DNA from: Xanthomonas sp. | Lineage (GTDB): Bacteria > Pseudomonadota > Gammaproteobacteria > Xanthomonadales > Xanthomonadaceae | Assembly (NCBI RefSeq): GCF_017163755.1 | Contig: NZ_JAFIWC010000009.1 | Location: 1-64,000 of the forward strand | Length of the DNA stretch: 64,000 nucleotides | Direction of reading: 5' to 3' | Shown here: in pieces, positions 53,065 to 61,500 of the stretch | Position numbering within the stretch: position 1 is the stretch's first letter | How the letters are laid out: each line of letters begins with the position of its first letter | Notes under the pieces: model-generated | The model's database searches: none | Told to the model about the DNA's origin: nothing | The model's input: only the letters and a program-made list of their open reading frames with translations | Position numbers and translations under genes: made by a program

Positions 53065-54021
53065 TCATTTCCTGATGTCCGCCACGCCGGGAGCCTGGGT
53101 GCGGACCGGAGGGAAAAGCGCTCCCGTCAGCCGTTCCGACTCGCACCACAGCCTTTCGGCGGTGCCCAAGTCCAGCGCTTGCGCAGGCACCTTGGCGGCG
53201 GCAGGGTAGCCTCGCGTCTCGCTCAGCTTGTCCGGGCCGTAGTAGGTGCCGCCTTGGACCTGCGGCGAAGTCGCGGCGAAAAGCGTGGGCAAGGCGCCCT
53301 GCGCGGCGGGCTGGAACAGGAACCACAGGAAGCGGCGGGCGAGGCCGGCAGCGCTCCCTGCACCCGCGCCATTGGGCAACAGATCGGTGCGCGAAATGCC
53401 CGGATGAGCCGCCACGCTCCGTATCCCCCAGCCAGCCGCATCGCTGCGGCGTTGCAATTCGAGCGCGAACATCAGGCAGGCCAGTTTCGACTGGCTATAG
53501 GCGACCATGGGCTTGTAGCCGCGCTCGGACTGCAGATCGTCGAAGTTGATCGCACCGCTACGCGCGGCGACGCTTGAGAGCGTGACCACGCGCGGCTGAT
53601 TGCCCTTGCGCAGCAGCGGCAGCAGCTGCACTGTCAGGGCGAAGTGGCCCAGGTGGTTCGTGCCGAACTGCAGTTCGAACCCGTCGGCGGTCACCTGCCG
53701 CTTCGGAGGCGTCATCACCCCGGCGTTGTTGATCAGCAGGTCGAGGCGGTCGATCGAGGCGCGCAGCCGCTCCGCGAACGCCTCGATGGAACCGAGGCTG
53801 GCGAGGTCCAGCGCTTCGAACCGCACGTTCGCATCGGGAACGCGTTTGCGGACCTGATCGACCGCGATCGCCCCTTTCGACGGGCTTCTGCCGGCAATGA
53901 TGACGTGCGCACCGGCGCGTGACAGCGCCAGTGCATCCTCGAATCCGAGGCCTCCCGTGCCAGTGACGACCGCCATGCGACCGCGTTGGGAGAGTGTGTC
54001 GGGAGCTTTCCAGTGGGCCAT
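53065..54021 (-). CDS. Short-chain dehydrogenase/reductase (retinol-dehydrogenase-like), copy 1
   Basis: A 318-residue classical/extended SDR. NAD(P) loop is MAVVTGTGGLGFEDALALSRAGA, one residue shorter than the usual TGxxxGxG. Then DLASLGSIEAFAERL, LLINNAGVMTPP, VVTLSSVAARSG and catalytic YSQSKLA (about residue 155). The closest type is the light-dependent protochlorophyllide/retinol dehydrogenase-like group. No signal sequence: N-terminus MAHWKAPDTLSQRG starts the domain. Two paralogues with the same MxHW start are encoded downstream in the window. TetR-type operators lie 20-55 bases upstream. Confidence 0.85.
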   Translation of the reverse strand: MAHWKAPDTLSQRGRMAVVTGTGGLGFEDALALSRAGAHVIIAGRSPSKGAIAVDQVRKRVPDANVRFEALDLASLGSIEAFAERLRASIDRLDLLINNAGVMTPPKRQVTADGFELQFGTNHLGHFALTVQLLPLLRKGNQPRVVTLSSVAARSGAINFDDLQSERGYKPMVAYSQSKLACLMFALELQRRSDAAGWGIRSVAAHPGISRTDLLPNGAGAGSAAGLARRFLWFLFQPAAQGALPTLFAATSPQVQGGTYYGPDKLSETRGYPAAAKVPAQALDLGTAERLWCESERLTGALFPPVRTQAPGVADIRK

Positions 54022-54041
54022 GGTGGTCGCCTTTAGAGGGT

Positions 54042-54075
54042 TGCGCTAAGTGCATTTAAAATTGCACTCAGTGCA
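54042..54075. promoter_or_regulatory. Two TetR-type operators before the first SDR gene
   Basis: TGCGCTAAGTGCA at 54042-54054 and the perfect 13-base palindrome TGCACTCAGTGCA at 54063-54075, centred 21 bases apart (two helical turns). A third copy lies before the TetR gene at 63190-63202. Confidence 0.65.
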
Positions 54076-54176
54076 CAATGTAGACATCCGGATGCGGCTT
54101 TGCAACGGCTTGTTTGAACGTCGTGGACTCTTTCTCCCCAAGAGGTTGCTGCGCTGTACCGGGGAGAGCGCGGGAA

Positions 54177-55553
54177 CTACGCAACGGGTCGGACCGGATG
54201 ATTGTTCGCACCGCCGGAGGGCATGGGGCTGCCGCGCGCCAGCGGCAGCGCCGCGTGGCGCGCCTGCGCGTGGCCCAGCCACAGGCCCAGCGCCACCCAC
54301 GCCAGCGCCAGCGGCACGACCACGCCGACCAGGCCGCCCATCGCCAGCCCGGCCCGGGCCAGCGCACCCTCGGTCTGCGCTCCGACCACATCGCCTGCGC
54401 GGTGGATGAAGGTGTCGACGAGCGCCTTGGCCTTGTATTTGCCTTCGCGGTCGACCACGGTGAACAGCGCCTCGCGCGCCGGTTGGGTGATGCCGCGTTG
54501 CACCGCGTGGGTCACGGCCTCCAGCAGCACCAATACCGCGAACGAACCGTAGATCGCCAACCCGACGAAGCCGGCTGCGGTGGCCACAGGCAGGATCGCC
54601 AGCGTGACGCCCAGGCCGAAGCGCTTGATGATCCGCCCGGCCAGGGTGAGCTGCAGCGCCAGCGCAGCGACATGCGTCCACATGTCCATCCTGCCCAGGA
54701 TCGCCGCGCGCGCGTCGATGCCGTCAGCCATCGCCGCGACCATCTGCAGGCGGGTGAAGTACACGAAGGTCACCATCACCGCCATCAGCATCACGTAGCC
54801 GGCGATGCAGACCAGATAGGGCGAGCGCAGCACCAGGCCGATGCCGGCCCAGGCGCTGCCGCCGATGCGTGCGGCGTCGTCCGCGCGCAGCGACGCCGCC
54901 AGGCCGGCGTCGGCGGCACGGTCGGGCACGACCCGCAGCAGCAGCCAGGCGGCCAGCATGCCCAGCAGCAGGAAGCCGCTGGCGACCAGCAACAGGCTGG
55001 ACGTGCCCAGCGGCTCGGCCAACCGCGAGGCGAGCCATGGGCCAAAGATCGCACCGAGCGTGCCGCCGATCGAGATCAGGGCGAAGAAACGCCTGCCCTG
55101 GTCGCTGGTGAAGCGTTCGGTCAACAGCGCCCAGAACACCATGGTGACGAACAGATTGAACACGTTGAACCAGACGTAGAACACTTGGCCGGCACCCTGG
55201 CGTACCGCACCGGGTGCGAACGTCATCAGGCCCCAGAAGCCTACGAGGGTCAGCGCGAGGAAGCCGTAGGTCGCGCCGATGAACTGCAGCCGGCGCAGGC
55301 GGCTGACCAGCCAGCCGAACAGCGGGTTCGCCGCCAACGTCAACACCGCGGTCACGGTGATCAGCCGGCGCACGCCTTCGATCTCGTGCTCCATGCCCAG
55401 GGCGTCGCGCGCGGGCCGCAACACCATCAAGGCGGTCAGCACGAAGAAGAAGAACAGCGACGCGATCAGCACCGGCCCGAGCTCGTCGCGACGGAGGTTG
55501 AACGCGGCCTCCCACAGAGGCGGGCGCTGGATGGGCATGTCGGTCCGGCTCAT
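54177..55553 (-). CDS. NTT-type (ATP/ADP translocase-like) MFS transporter, copy 1
   Basis: A 458-residue permease with about twelve membrane segments: VLIASLFFFFVLTALMVLRPARDALGMEHEIEGVRRLITVTAVLTLAANPLFGWLVSRLRRLQFIGATYGFLALTLVGFW, then FNLFVTMVFWALLTERFTSDQGRRFFALISIGGTLGAIFGPWLASRLAEPLGTSSLLLVASG, and later GITQPAREALFTVVDREGKYKAKALVDTFIHRAGDVVGAQ. RPxRDxLG and KYKAKxxVDTxxxR are typical of the free-living NTT/COG3202 family related to nucleotide exchangers of intracellular bacteria. Substrate is unknown. A second, close copy lies at 58030-59433. Confidence 0.78.
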   Translation of the reverse strand: MSRTDMPIQRPPLWEAAFNLRRDELGPVLIASLFFFFVLTALMVLRPARDALGMEHEIEGVRRLITVTAVLTLAANPLFGWLVSRLRRLQFIGATYGFLALTLVGFWGLMTFAPGAVRQGAGQVFYVWFNVFNLFVTMVFWALLTERFTSDQGRRFFALISIGGTLGAIFGPWLASRLAEPLGTSSLLLVASGFLLLGMLAAWLLLRVVPDRAADAGLAASLRADDAARIGGSAWAGIGLVLRSPYLVCIAGYVMLMAVMVTFVYFTRLQMVAAMADGIDARAAILGRMDMWTHVAALALQLTLAGRIIKRFGLGVTLAILPVATAAGFVGLAIYGSFAVLVLLEAVTHAVQRGITQPAREALFTVVDREGKYKAKALVDTFIHRAGDVVGAQTEGALARAGLAMGGLVGVVVPLALAWVALGLWLGHAQARHAALPLARGSPMPSGGANNHPVRPVA

Positions 55554-55786
55554 GGTGGTTCCCAGGCGCGCCGGCGCCCGGGACGCCAGCGGTCGATCGA
55601 TTCGGTCAAGCACGCGGCAGCCTTGCCGGAGGCTCACAGGCAGCAGTGGCGAACGAAACGCAGGCTTCGCACAGGAGCGCAAACACGCGTTGACAGCGTT
55701 CTGCGGCCTTCTCCTGTGCGCGACGTCCTGATGCTTCGACGCTGGAGTTCAAGGCGTGCGGCCGTCGTCCGCGGTGGCCGATGGGA

Positions 55787-56905
55787 TCAGCGCGCGCGCG
55801 TGGGAAAGCGAGCGCCGGTGAGTTCTTCGCTGATCGTCCACAGGTAGGCCGCCACCGTCGCGTCGTTGGCTGCGGCGGGAACGGCGGCCAAGCCGAGCGG
55901 GCCGGCGAGCTCGTTCGGGCCCGTCGGGCCGTAGTAGGCTCCGCCTTGCGCTTCGGCCGCGGTGGCGGCGTACAGGGTGGGCACCGCGCCCTGGGCGGCG
56001 GTCTGCAAGTGCTGGCGGTTGCTGGACCACTGGCGGCCCTGTGCGCTGTCCAGGCCCGGGCCGCGCGCGACCAGTTCGGTCACCGCGACGCCGGGATGGG
56101 CGGCGATGCTGCGGATGCCCCAGCCCTCGGCTTCGCTGTGCCGCTGTAGCTCGAAGGCGAACATCAGGCACGCCAGCTTGGACTGGGCATAGGCACCCAT
56201 CGGGTCATAGGCCTGCTTGGATTGGAGATCATCGAAATTGATGCGGCCGCGCTGCGCTGCGATGCTGGACACCGTGACCACGCGGGGGGACGGGGACTTG
56301 CGCAGCAGCGGCAACAGCTCGGCGGTCAGGACGAAATGCCCGGCGTAGTTGGTGGCGAACTGCATCTCCAGGCCGTCGGCCGACGTGCCGCGCTCCGGCG
56401 GCGCCATGATGGCGGCGTTGTTGATCAGGCCATCGAGCCGGGGCAGGGTGGTGCCCAGACGCCGTGCCAGTGCGCGAACCGAGGACAGGTCGGCCAGATC
56501 GACGGCTTCGAACTGCACCTGGGCGTCGGGCGTCCGCTGCCTGATCCGATCGATCGCTTCCTGGCCCCGCTGCGGGTTGCGTGCCGCGATCACCACCTGG
56601 GCGCCCGCAGCGGCCAGGGCTTGCGCATCTTCGTATCCCATGCCGCTGGTGCCGCCGGTGACCAGGAAAATGCGGCCTTTCTGCGAGGGAAGGTCGGCCA
56701 GGCCCCAATCGGGCTTCGGCGGGTTCTGCGCGAGCGCGCTGCCTGTCGAGAAAGCGCAGCCCAGCAGCACGCCGAGGAGGGCGAGGCGGTTGCGCCATCC
56801 GTGGCCGGCGGCACGCCGGTCCTGGGAGCTGTGGCTGCCGGTTCCGGTGGCCAGCGCCGAGCGCTGGCGTCGAGAGAAAATCGTGCGAACTGTCCAGTGG
56901 GTCAT
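55787..56905 (-). CDS. Short-chain dehydrogenase/reductase with N-terminal export-like leader, copy 2
   Basis: A 372-residue SDR related to the first copy. The catalytic domain starts near residue 75: RIFLVTGGTSGMGYEDAQALAAAGA, AVDLADLSSVRALARRLG, NNAAIMAPP (Ala for the usual Gly), VVTVSSIAAQRG, YAQSKLA. Ahead of it is a leader starting MTHWTVRTIFSRRQR, then a hydrophobic stretch RLALLGVLLGCAFSTGSALAQNPPKPDW that looks like a signal peptide. AGGAAAA lies before the ATG. It appears exported, unusual for a NAD(P)-dependent enzyme. Confidence 0.82.
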   Translation of the reverse strand: MTHWTVRTIFSRRQRSALATGTGSHSSQDRRAAGHGWRNRLALLGVLLGCAFSTGSALAQNPPKPDWGLADLPSQKGRIFLVTGGTSGMGYEDAQALAAAGAQVVIAARNPQRGQEAIDRIRQRTPDAQVQFEAVDLADLSSVRALARRLGTTLPRLDGLINNAAIMAPPERGTSADGLEMQFATNYAGHFVLTAELLPLLRKSPSPRVVTVSSIAAQRGRINFDDLQSKQAYDPMGAYAQSKLACLMFAFELQRHSEAEGWGIRSIAAHPGVAVTELVARGPGLDSAQGRQWSSNRQHLQTAAQGAVPTLYAATAAEAQGGAYYGPTGPNELAGPLGLAAVPAAANDATVAAYLWTISEELTGARFPTRAR

Positions 56906-57192
56906 GATCGTTTTCCTGAAGGCGATGGGGAGGAGGGTGCCGAACCGCTTGGTTGCGATAGAGGCATTTCGTATGGCGCTGGGTTCAACAAGGCGGTGAG
57001 GTCATCCGGGGTGGAGTCGTGGCCGACGCCATGGCCGCGAGATCGCGTGCAATGGCTTGAGCGGGCGGAGGGACCGATCCGGTAGCCGTGGCATACGGGA
57101 CCTCACGGCGCGAATCGGTGCGTTTGGCGTCGCCAGGCGGGCGAGCATCCGTGTCCATTCGCCGAGATGCGTCGGCGCCTCGCCTGGCGGGA

Positions 57193-57984
57193 TCAGAAGC
57201 GCCTGCTCAGCCCGAGCACCACGCGCCCGAGCCCGTTGCGTCCGGGCTCCAGCAACGGGCTGTCGCTGAGCTCGCTTGGCAGGAACCGATACTCGATCGA
57301 ACCGAGCAGTTGCCACTTCGTCGTTCCGATCGGCTGCATCAGCGTCAGTCCGACGCGCGGGACCAGCACCGATCCCGGCGCGTACGCGGCGACACCGCGC
57401 GCGACTTCCTCGTCGAGTATTCCGAAGTAGTAGTTGGCCAGATCCGACGACATCCAGCTCGCGCCGGCGTTGGTCGTGAGCGAGCTGCGGTCGAACAGCC
57501 ACGTATACCGATAGTCCAGGGAGATCTGGTAGCCGTCGCTGGAATCGGATATGTCGTGGACGGCCTCGAGCGAGACCGCGCCCCAGGTCGAGCCGACGCC
57601 GGCGCGAAAGCCGGCATCGATGCCGTCGTCGCGATCGCTCAGCAGGTCGGGATTCACGCCGTTGGCGAGCAGTTCGGTCCGCCCGAGATCGCCGATGTCG
57701 AACCCGTCGAGCCGGGCGGACAGCAGCGCATCGAGCGTGAACCGGCCGGACTTGTACACGTGCACGCCGCCGGAGACGCCGCGCAGGAATACGCGTTCTC
57801 CCTCGTAGCCGACCAGGGGGAAGGGCCGTACCCGCGTCCCTTCGCCGGCATACGGGCTGTCGATGGCCGCAGCGCCGGCACCGAGGGACCACGTGCCGGA
57901 GGCGGGCGGGGGCTGCTGGCCGAGCGCGGTGGCGGGAAGCGCGAGAAGCGCGAGCTTTACGAGGTTGCGTGCTGTCATGTTCAT
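57193..57984 (-). CDS. MipA/OmpV-family outer-membrane protein
   Basis: A 263-residue beta-barrel protein. Signal peptide LVKLALLALPATALGQQ, GTWSLGAGAAAIDSPYAGEGTRVRPFPLVGYEGERVFLRGVSGGVHVYKSGRFTLDALLSARLDGFD, then alternating amphipathic strands, end GLGRVVLGLSRRF with terminal Phe. The family is linked to MltA-binding and envelope stress; it often sits near two-component systems, as here. ATG at 57984 or 57978 (GGA spacing favours the latter). Confidence 0.85.
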   Translation of the reverse strand: MNMTARNLVKLALLALPATALGQQPPPASGTWSLGAGAAAIDSPYAGEGTRVRPFPLVGYEGERVFLRGVSGGVHVYKSGRFTLDALLSARLDGFDIGDLGRTELLANGVNPDLLSDRDDGIDAGFRAGVGSTWGAVSLEAVHDISDSSDGYQISLDYRYTWLFDRSSLTTNAGASWMSSDLANYYFGILDEEVARGVAAYAPGSVLVPRVGLTLMQPIGTTKWQLLGSIEYRFLPSELSDSPLLEPGRNGLGRVVLGLSRRF

Positions 57985-58029
57985 TCCGTGGCTGCCGTGG
58001 TGATGGGGGATGGGCTGGGACGATTCGCG

Positions 58030-59433
58030 CTAGCGCGCGGAAGACGCGGTGGTCTGCACTGCAGGGGCGGCGGAGTCTTCGTGCGCGCTGCCGGAAGGCG
58101 CAGGCGCGGCTTGCGCCGGCAGCGCGCTGCGCCGCGCTTGCGCGCGTCCCAGCCAGAGGCCCAGCGCGGCCCACGCCAGCGCCAGCGGGACCACCGCGCC
58201 GACCAGTCCGCCCATGGCCAGGCCCAGCCGCCCGAGCACGCCTTCGGCCTGCGCGCCGACGACGTCGCCGACGCGGTACATGAAGGTGTCGACGAAGGCC
58301 TTGGCCTTGTATTTCTCCTCGCGGCTGACCACGGTGAACAGCGCCTCGCGCGCCGGCCGGGTGATGCCGCGCTGCACAGCGCGGTTGGCGGCCTCGAGCA
58401 GGATCAGCGCCGCGAACGAGCCGTAGATCGCCAGCCCGATGAAGCCGAGCGCGGTAGCGACCGGCAGGATCGCCAGCGTCACGCCCAGGCCGAAGCGCTG
58501 GATGATTTTCCCGGTCAGGGTGAACTGCAGCACCAGCACCGCGACCTGCGTCCACATGTCGATGTTGCCCATGATCGCCGCGCGCGCGTCCAGCCCGTCC
58601 GCCGCCGCCGCGACCATCTGCAGGCGGGTGAAGTAGATGCAGGTCGCCAGCACGGTCATCAGCACGATGTAGCCGGCGATGCCGGTCAGGTAGCGCGACC
58701 GGAAAACCGCGCGCAGGCCCGCCCAGGCGCTGCCGCCGATGGGTCCGGCGTCCTTCGCCGATCCGGCCGCGGCGCCGGGCGCCTCGGTGCCTGTCCTGTC
58801 GGGCGCCACGCGCACCAGCAACCAGGCGGCAACCAGGGCCAGCAGCAGGAACCCGCCCGCGACCAGCAGCAGGCTGGGCGTGCCAAGCGGCTCGGCCAGC
58901 TGCGAGGTCAGCCAGGGCCCGAAGATCGCGCCGAGGGTGCCGCCCACCGAGATCAGGGCGAAGAATCGCTTGCCCTGATCGAGGTTGAAACGGTCGGCCA
59001 GCAGCGCCCAGAACACCATGGTGACGAACAGGTTGAACACGCTGAACCAGACGTAGAACGCCTGCCCGCTGCGCTGCCCGATCGCGCCGGGCGCGAACGA
59101 CAGCAACGCCCAGAAGCCCACCAGGCTCAGCACGAAGAACCCGTAGGTGGCCGCGATGAACTGCAGCCGCCGCAGGCGGCTGACCAGCCAGCCGAACAGC
59201 GGGTTCACCGCTAGCGTCACCACCGCGGTGCCGATGAACAGCCAGCGGATGCCCTCGATGCCGCGTTCCATGCCCAGCGCGTCGCGCGCCGGGCGCAGCA
59301 GCATCAGCGCGGTCAGCACGCAGAAGAAGAACGCGGATGCGATGAGTACCGGTCCGACCTCCTCGCGGCGGAGATTGAACAGGGCCTGCAACGGGCTCGG
59401 GCGACGCGGCGCCGGTGTCGTGGTTCGATTCAT
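58030..59433 (-). CDS. NTT-type (ATP/ADP translocase-like) MFS transporter, copy 2
   Basis: A 467-residue paralogue of the transporter at 54177-55553: LQALFNLRREEVGPVLIASAFFFCVLTALMLLRPARDALGMERGIEGIRWLFIGTAVVTLAVNPLFGWLVSRLRRLQF, FALISVGGTLGAIFGPWLTSQLAEPLGTPSLLLVAGGFLLL and YKAKAFVDTFMYRVGDVVGAQAEGV. Roughly 70-75 percent identical by eye along aligned blocks. It lies downstream of the third SDR gene on the same strand, with a gap of 49 bases, so the SDR-transporter pair is repeated. Confidence 0.78.
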   Translation of the reverse strand: MNRTTTPAPRRPSPLQALFNLRREEVGPVLIASAFFFCVLTALMLLRPARDALGMERGIEGIRWLFIGTAVVTLAVNPLFGWLVSRLRRLQFIAATYGFFVLSLVGFWALLSFAPGAIGQRSGQAFYVWFSVFNLFVTMVFWALLADRFNLDQGKRFFALISVGGTLGAIFGPWLTSQLAEPLGTPSLLLVAGGFLLLALVAAWLLVRVAPDRTGTEAPGAAAGSAKDAGPIGGSAWAGLRAVFRSRYLTGIAGYIVLMTVLATCIYFTRLQMVAAAADGLDARAAIMGNIDMWTQVAVLVLQFTLTGKIIQRFGLGVTLAILPVATALGFIGLAIYGSFAALILLEAANRAVQRGITRPAREALFTVVSREEKYKAKAFVDTFMYRVGDVVGAQAEGVLGRLGLAMGGLVGAVVPLALAWAALGLWLGRAQARRSALPAQAAPAPSGSAHEDSAAPAVQTTASSAR

Positions 59434-59482
59434 GAGTGGGGATCCTGGATCGGTGCACGCCGCACGGGCGCGCGTTGGCGGT

Positions 59483-60583
59483 TCAGTCGGCCAGGCGCGA
59501 TGGATAGCGCGCACCGCTGAGCTGTTCGCTGACGGCCCACAGGCGGATGGCGGCCTGGGCATCGGTCGCGGCGGCGGGCAGCTCGGCGAACCCGAGTGGG
59601 CCGCGCATTTCCATCACGCCGGTCGGCCCGTAGTAGCGTCCGCCCCGTGCATCGGGCGCGGTGGCGGCGTACAGCGTCGGCAACGCGCCGCGCGCGGCTG
59701 GCTGCAGGATGAGCCGGCCCAGGCTGCGGCGGACAAACCCGTTGTTGACCTGCAGGTTGGTGCGGGACACCCCGGGGTGGGATGCGCTGCTCTGGATGCC
59801 CCAGCCGGCCGCATCGCTGCGGCGCTGCAGCTCGAGGGCAAACATCAGGCAGGCCAGTTTCGACTGCTGATAGGCATCGCCGGGATCGTAGCCCCGTTCG
59901 AACTGGAGATCGTCGAAGTGGATCGCGCCCAGGCGCGCGGCGATGCTGGACAGGGTGACGACGCGCGGCGAATCCGACTTCCGCAACAGCGGCAGCAACG
60001 CGTCGGTCAGGGCGAAGTGGCCGAGGTAGTTGATGGCGAACTGCGTTTCGAAGCCGTCCTTCGACGTGCCTCGCTGCGGCGGCTCCATGATCCCCGCGTT
60101 GTTGATCAGCCCGTCCAGGCGCGGCAGCGTCGCATTGAGGTGCTCGGCCAAGGCGCGAACCGAAGCGAGATCGGCCAGGTCGAACCTCTGGTACTGCACT
60201 TGCGCGTCGGGCATTTCCTGCCGGATGCGCGCGAGCGCTTCTTCGCCTCGCGCCGGCGCGCTGCGCGCCGCGATCACGACGTGCGCACCGGCGGCCGCCA
60301 GCGCCTTGGCGCTTTCGTAGCCGATGCCGCTGGTCCCGCCGGTGACCAGGAAGATGCGGCCTTCCTGGGAGGGCATGTCGGCCAGGCTCCAGTCCGGCTT
60401 GGGCTGGCCCTGCGCGATCGAACCGCCTGCGGCGCATGCGGACAGCAGCAGCGCGCCAAGCGCGGCGAAACCGGTTCGCCAGCGCGAAAGCGGGCGCGCG
60501 GTGGGGCCGTAGCTTGCGGTGTCGGTGCCGGCCGCGTCGCGAGCGCGTCGAGAGGGAGTGCCGGTAGCGGTCCAGTGAGCCAT
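59483..60583 (-). CDS. Short-chain dehydrogenase/reductase with lipoprotein-like leader, copy 3
   Basis: A 366-residue SDR. Leader MAHWTATGTPSRRARDAAGTD leads into a hydrophobic stretch FAALGALLLSACAAGGS that contains a lipobox-like LSAC, but about 55 residues from the start rather than the usual 15-25. The catalytic domain follows at about residue 75: RIFLVTGGTSGIGYESAKALAAAGAHVVIAARS, NNAGIMEPP, VVTLSSIAARLG, YQQSKLA. Full set of SDR residues is present. A second ATG frame upstream (60637) is less likely; AAGG lies before the one chosen. Confidence 0.8.
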   Translation of the reverse strand: MAHWTATGTPSRRARDAAGTDTASYGPTARPLSRWRTGFAALGALLLSACAAGGSIAQGQPKPDWSLADMPSQEGRIFLVTGGTSGIGYESAKALAAAGAHVVIAARSAPARGEEALARIRQEMPDAQVQYQRFDLADLASVRALAEHLNATLPRLDGLINNAGIMEPPQRGTSKDGFETQFAINYLGHFALTDALLPLLRKSDSPRVVTLSSIAARLGAIHFDDLQFERGYDPGDAYQQSKLACLMFALELQRRSDAAGWGIQSSASHPGVSRTNLQVNNGFVRRSLGRLILQPAARGALPTLYAATAPDARGGRYYGPTGVMEMRGPLGFAELPAAATDAQAAIRLWAVSEQLSGARYPSRLAD

Positions 60584-60673
60584 GGTCGGTGCCTTGCGGG
60601 GGAGGGGAAGAGGGATCGGGCGCATGCATCCATGCATCGGCGGGAGCGGACGCCGCCAACTTCTGCGGGCGCG

Positions 60674-60690
60674 ATTAATTTGCGTTTAAG
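60674..60690. promoter_or_regulatory. Response-regulator box 1 (hexamer-N5-hexamer)
   Basis: ATTAAT-N5-TTTAAG, an 11-base-period direct repeat as in PmrA/QseB-type boxes. Located 91 bases upstream of the third SDR start, in the divergent promoter region. Confidence 0.55.
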
Positions 60691-60769
60691 GCGATCGGCG
60701 CGCAGGCGCTCCCGCACGCCGGGGCTGGCCACGGCGGGCGATGGACCCCGACGGGTTTTGACTGCGGCG

Positions 60770-60786
60770 TTTAATCCGGTATTAAT
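60770..60786. promoter_or_regulatory. Response-regulator box 2 (hexamer-N5-hexamer)
   Basis: TTTAAT-N5-ATTAAT, same layout as box 1, 49 bases upstream of the response-regulator start codon. Confidence 0.6.
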
Positions 60787-60834
60787 GCCTGCATCGGAAC
60801 ATCGCCGATCGCTTTCTCTCCTGCCTGCGCCGCC

Positions 60835-61500
60835 ATGGATGCACTCCTCCTCGTCGAAGACGACCACATGCTTGGCCGTGCGCTGACTGCCGCGCTCGGC
60901 CAGGACGGCTGGCGCGTGGTCCATTGCGAGGACGCGGCATCCGCGCGGGCCGCCCTGGTCGACCATGCCTTCGTCGCGGTGCTGCTCGACCTCGGGCTGC
61001 CGGGCGGCTCCGGTCTGGACGTGCTGGCGACGATGCGCAGCCGCTACGACCCGACGCCGGTGCTGATCATCACCGCGCGCGATCAGCTCAGCGACCGGGT
61101 CCGCGGGCTGGACGCCGGCGCCGACGACTACATCGTCAAGCCGTTCCAGCGCGACGAGATGCTGGCCCGGCTGCGCGCGGTGCTCCGCCGCAGCCGCGGC
61201 GCGGTGACGCCGGTGCTGCGCTGGCGCGATGTCGAGGTCGATCCGGCCGCACGGACGGTGACCCGGGGCGGCAAGCGCGTGAGCCTGAGCGCGAGCGAGT
61301 ACAGCATCCTGGTGGCGCTGCTGCAGTCGCGCGGCCGGGTGCTCAGCCGCGATCAGCTGCGAGACCGGCTCTACGGCGGCGATGCGGAGATCGGCAGCAA
61401 CACGGTGGCGGTGTACGTGCACCAGCTGCGGCGCAAGCTCGGCGACGAGGTGGTGTTGACCGAGCTGGGTTTCGGTTACCGCGCCGGGAGCGAGGACTGA
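60835..61500 (+). CDS. OmpR/PhoB-family response regulator (QseB/PmrA-like)
   Basis: A 221-residue regulator. Receiver domain with acidic pocket LLVEDDHMLG, phospho-accepting Asp in VLLDLGLPGGSG (about residue 51), Thr in LIITARDQ and Lys in GADDYIVKPFQRDEML. Winged helix: VSLSASEYSILVALLQSRGRVLSRDQLRDRLYGGDAEIGSNTVAVYVHQLRRKLGDEVVLTELGFGYRAG. It is coupled to the sensor kinase gene (TGATG). Boxes of QseB/PmrA form lie upstream and in the promoter of the divergent SDR gene. Confidence 0.92.
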   Translation: MDALLLVEDDHMLGRALTAALGQDGWRVVHCEDAASARAALVDHAFVAVLLDLGLPGGSGLDVLATMRSRYDPTPVLIITARDQLSDRVRGLDAGADDYIVKPFQRDEMLARLRAVLRRSRGAVTPVLRWRDVEVDPAARTVTRGGKRVSLSASEYSILVALLQSRGRVLSRDQLRDRLYGGDAEIGSNTVAVYVHQLRRKLGDEVVLTELGFGYRAGSED

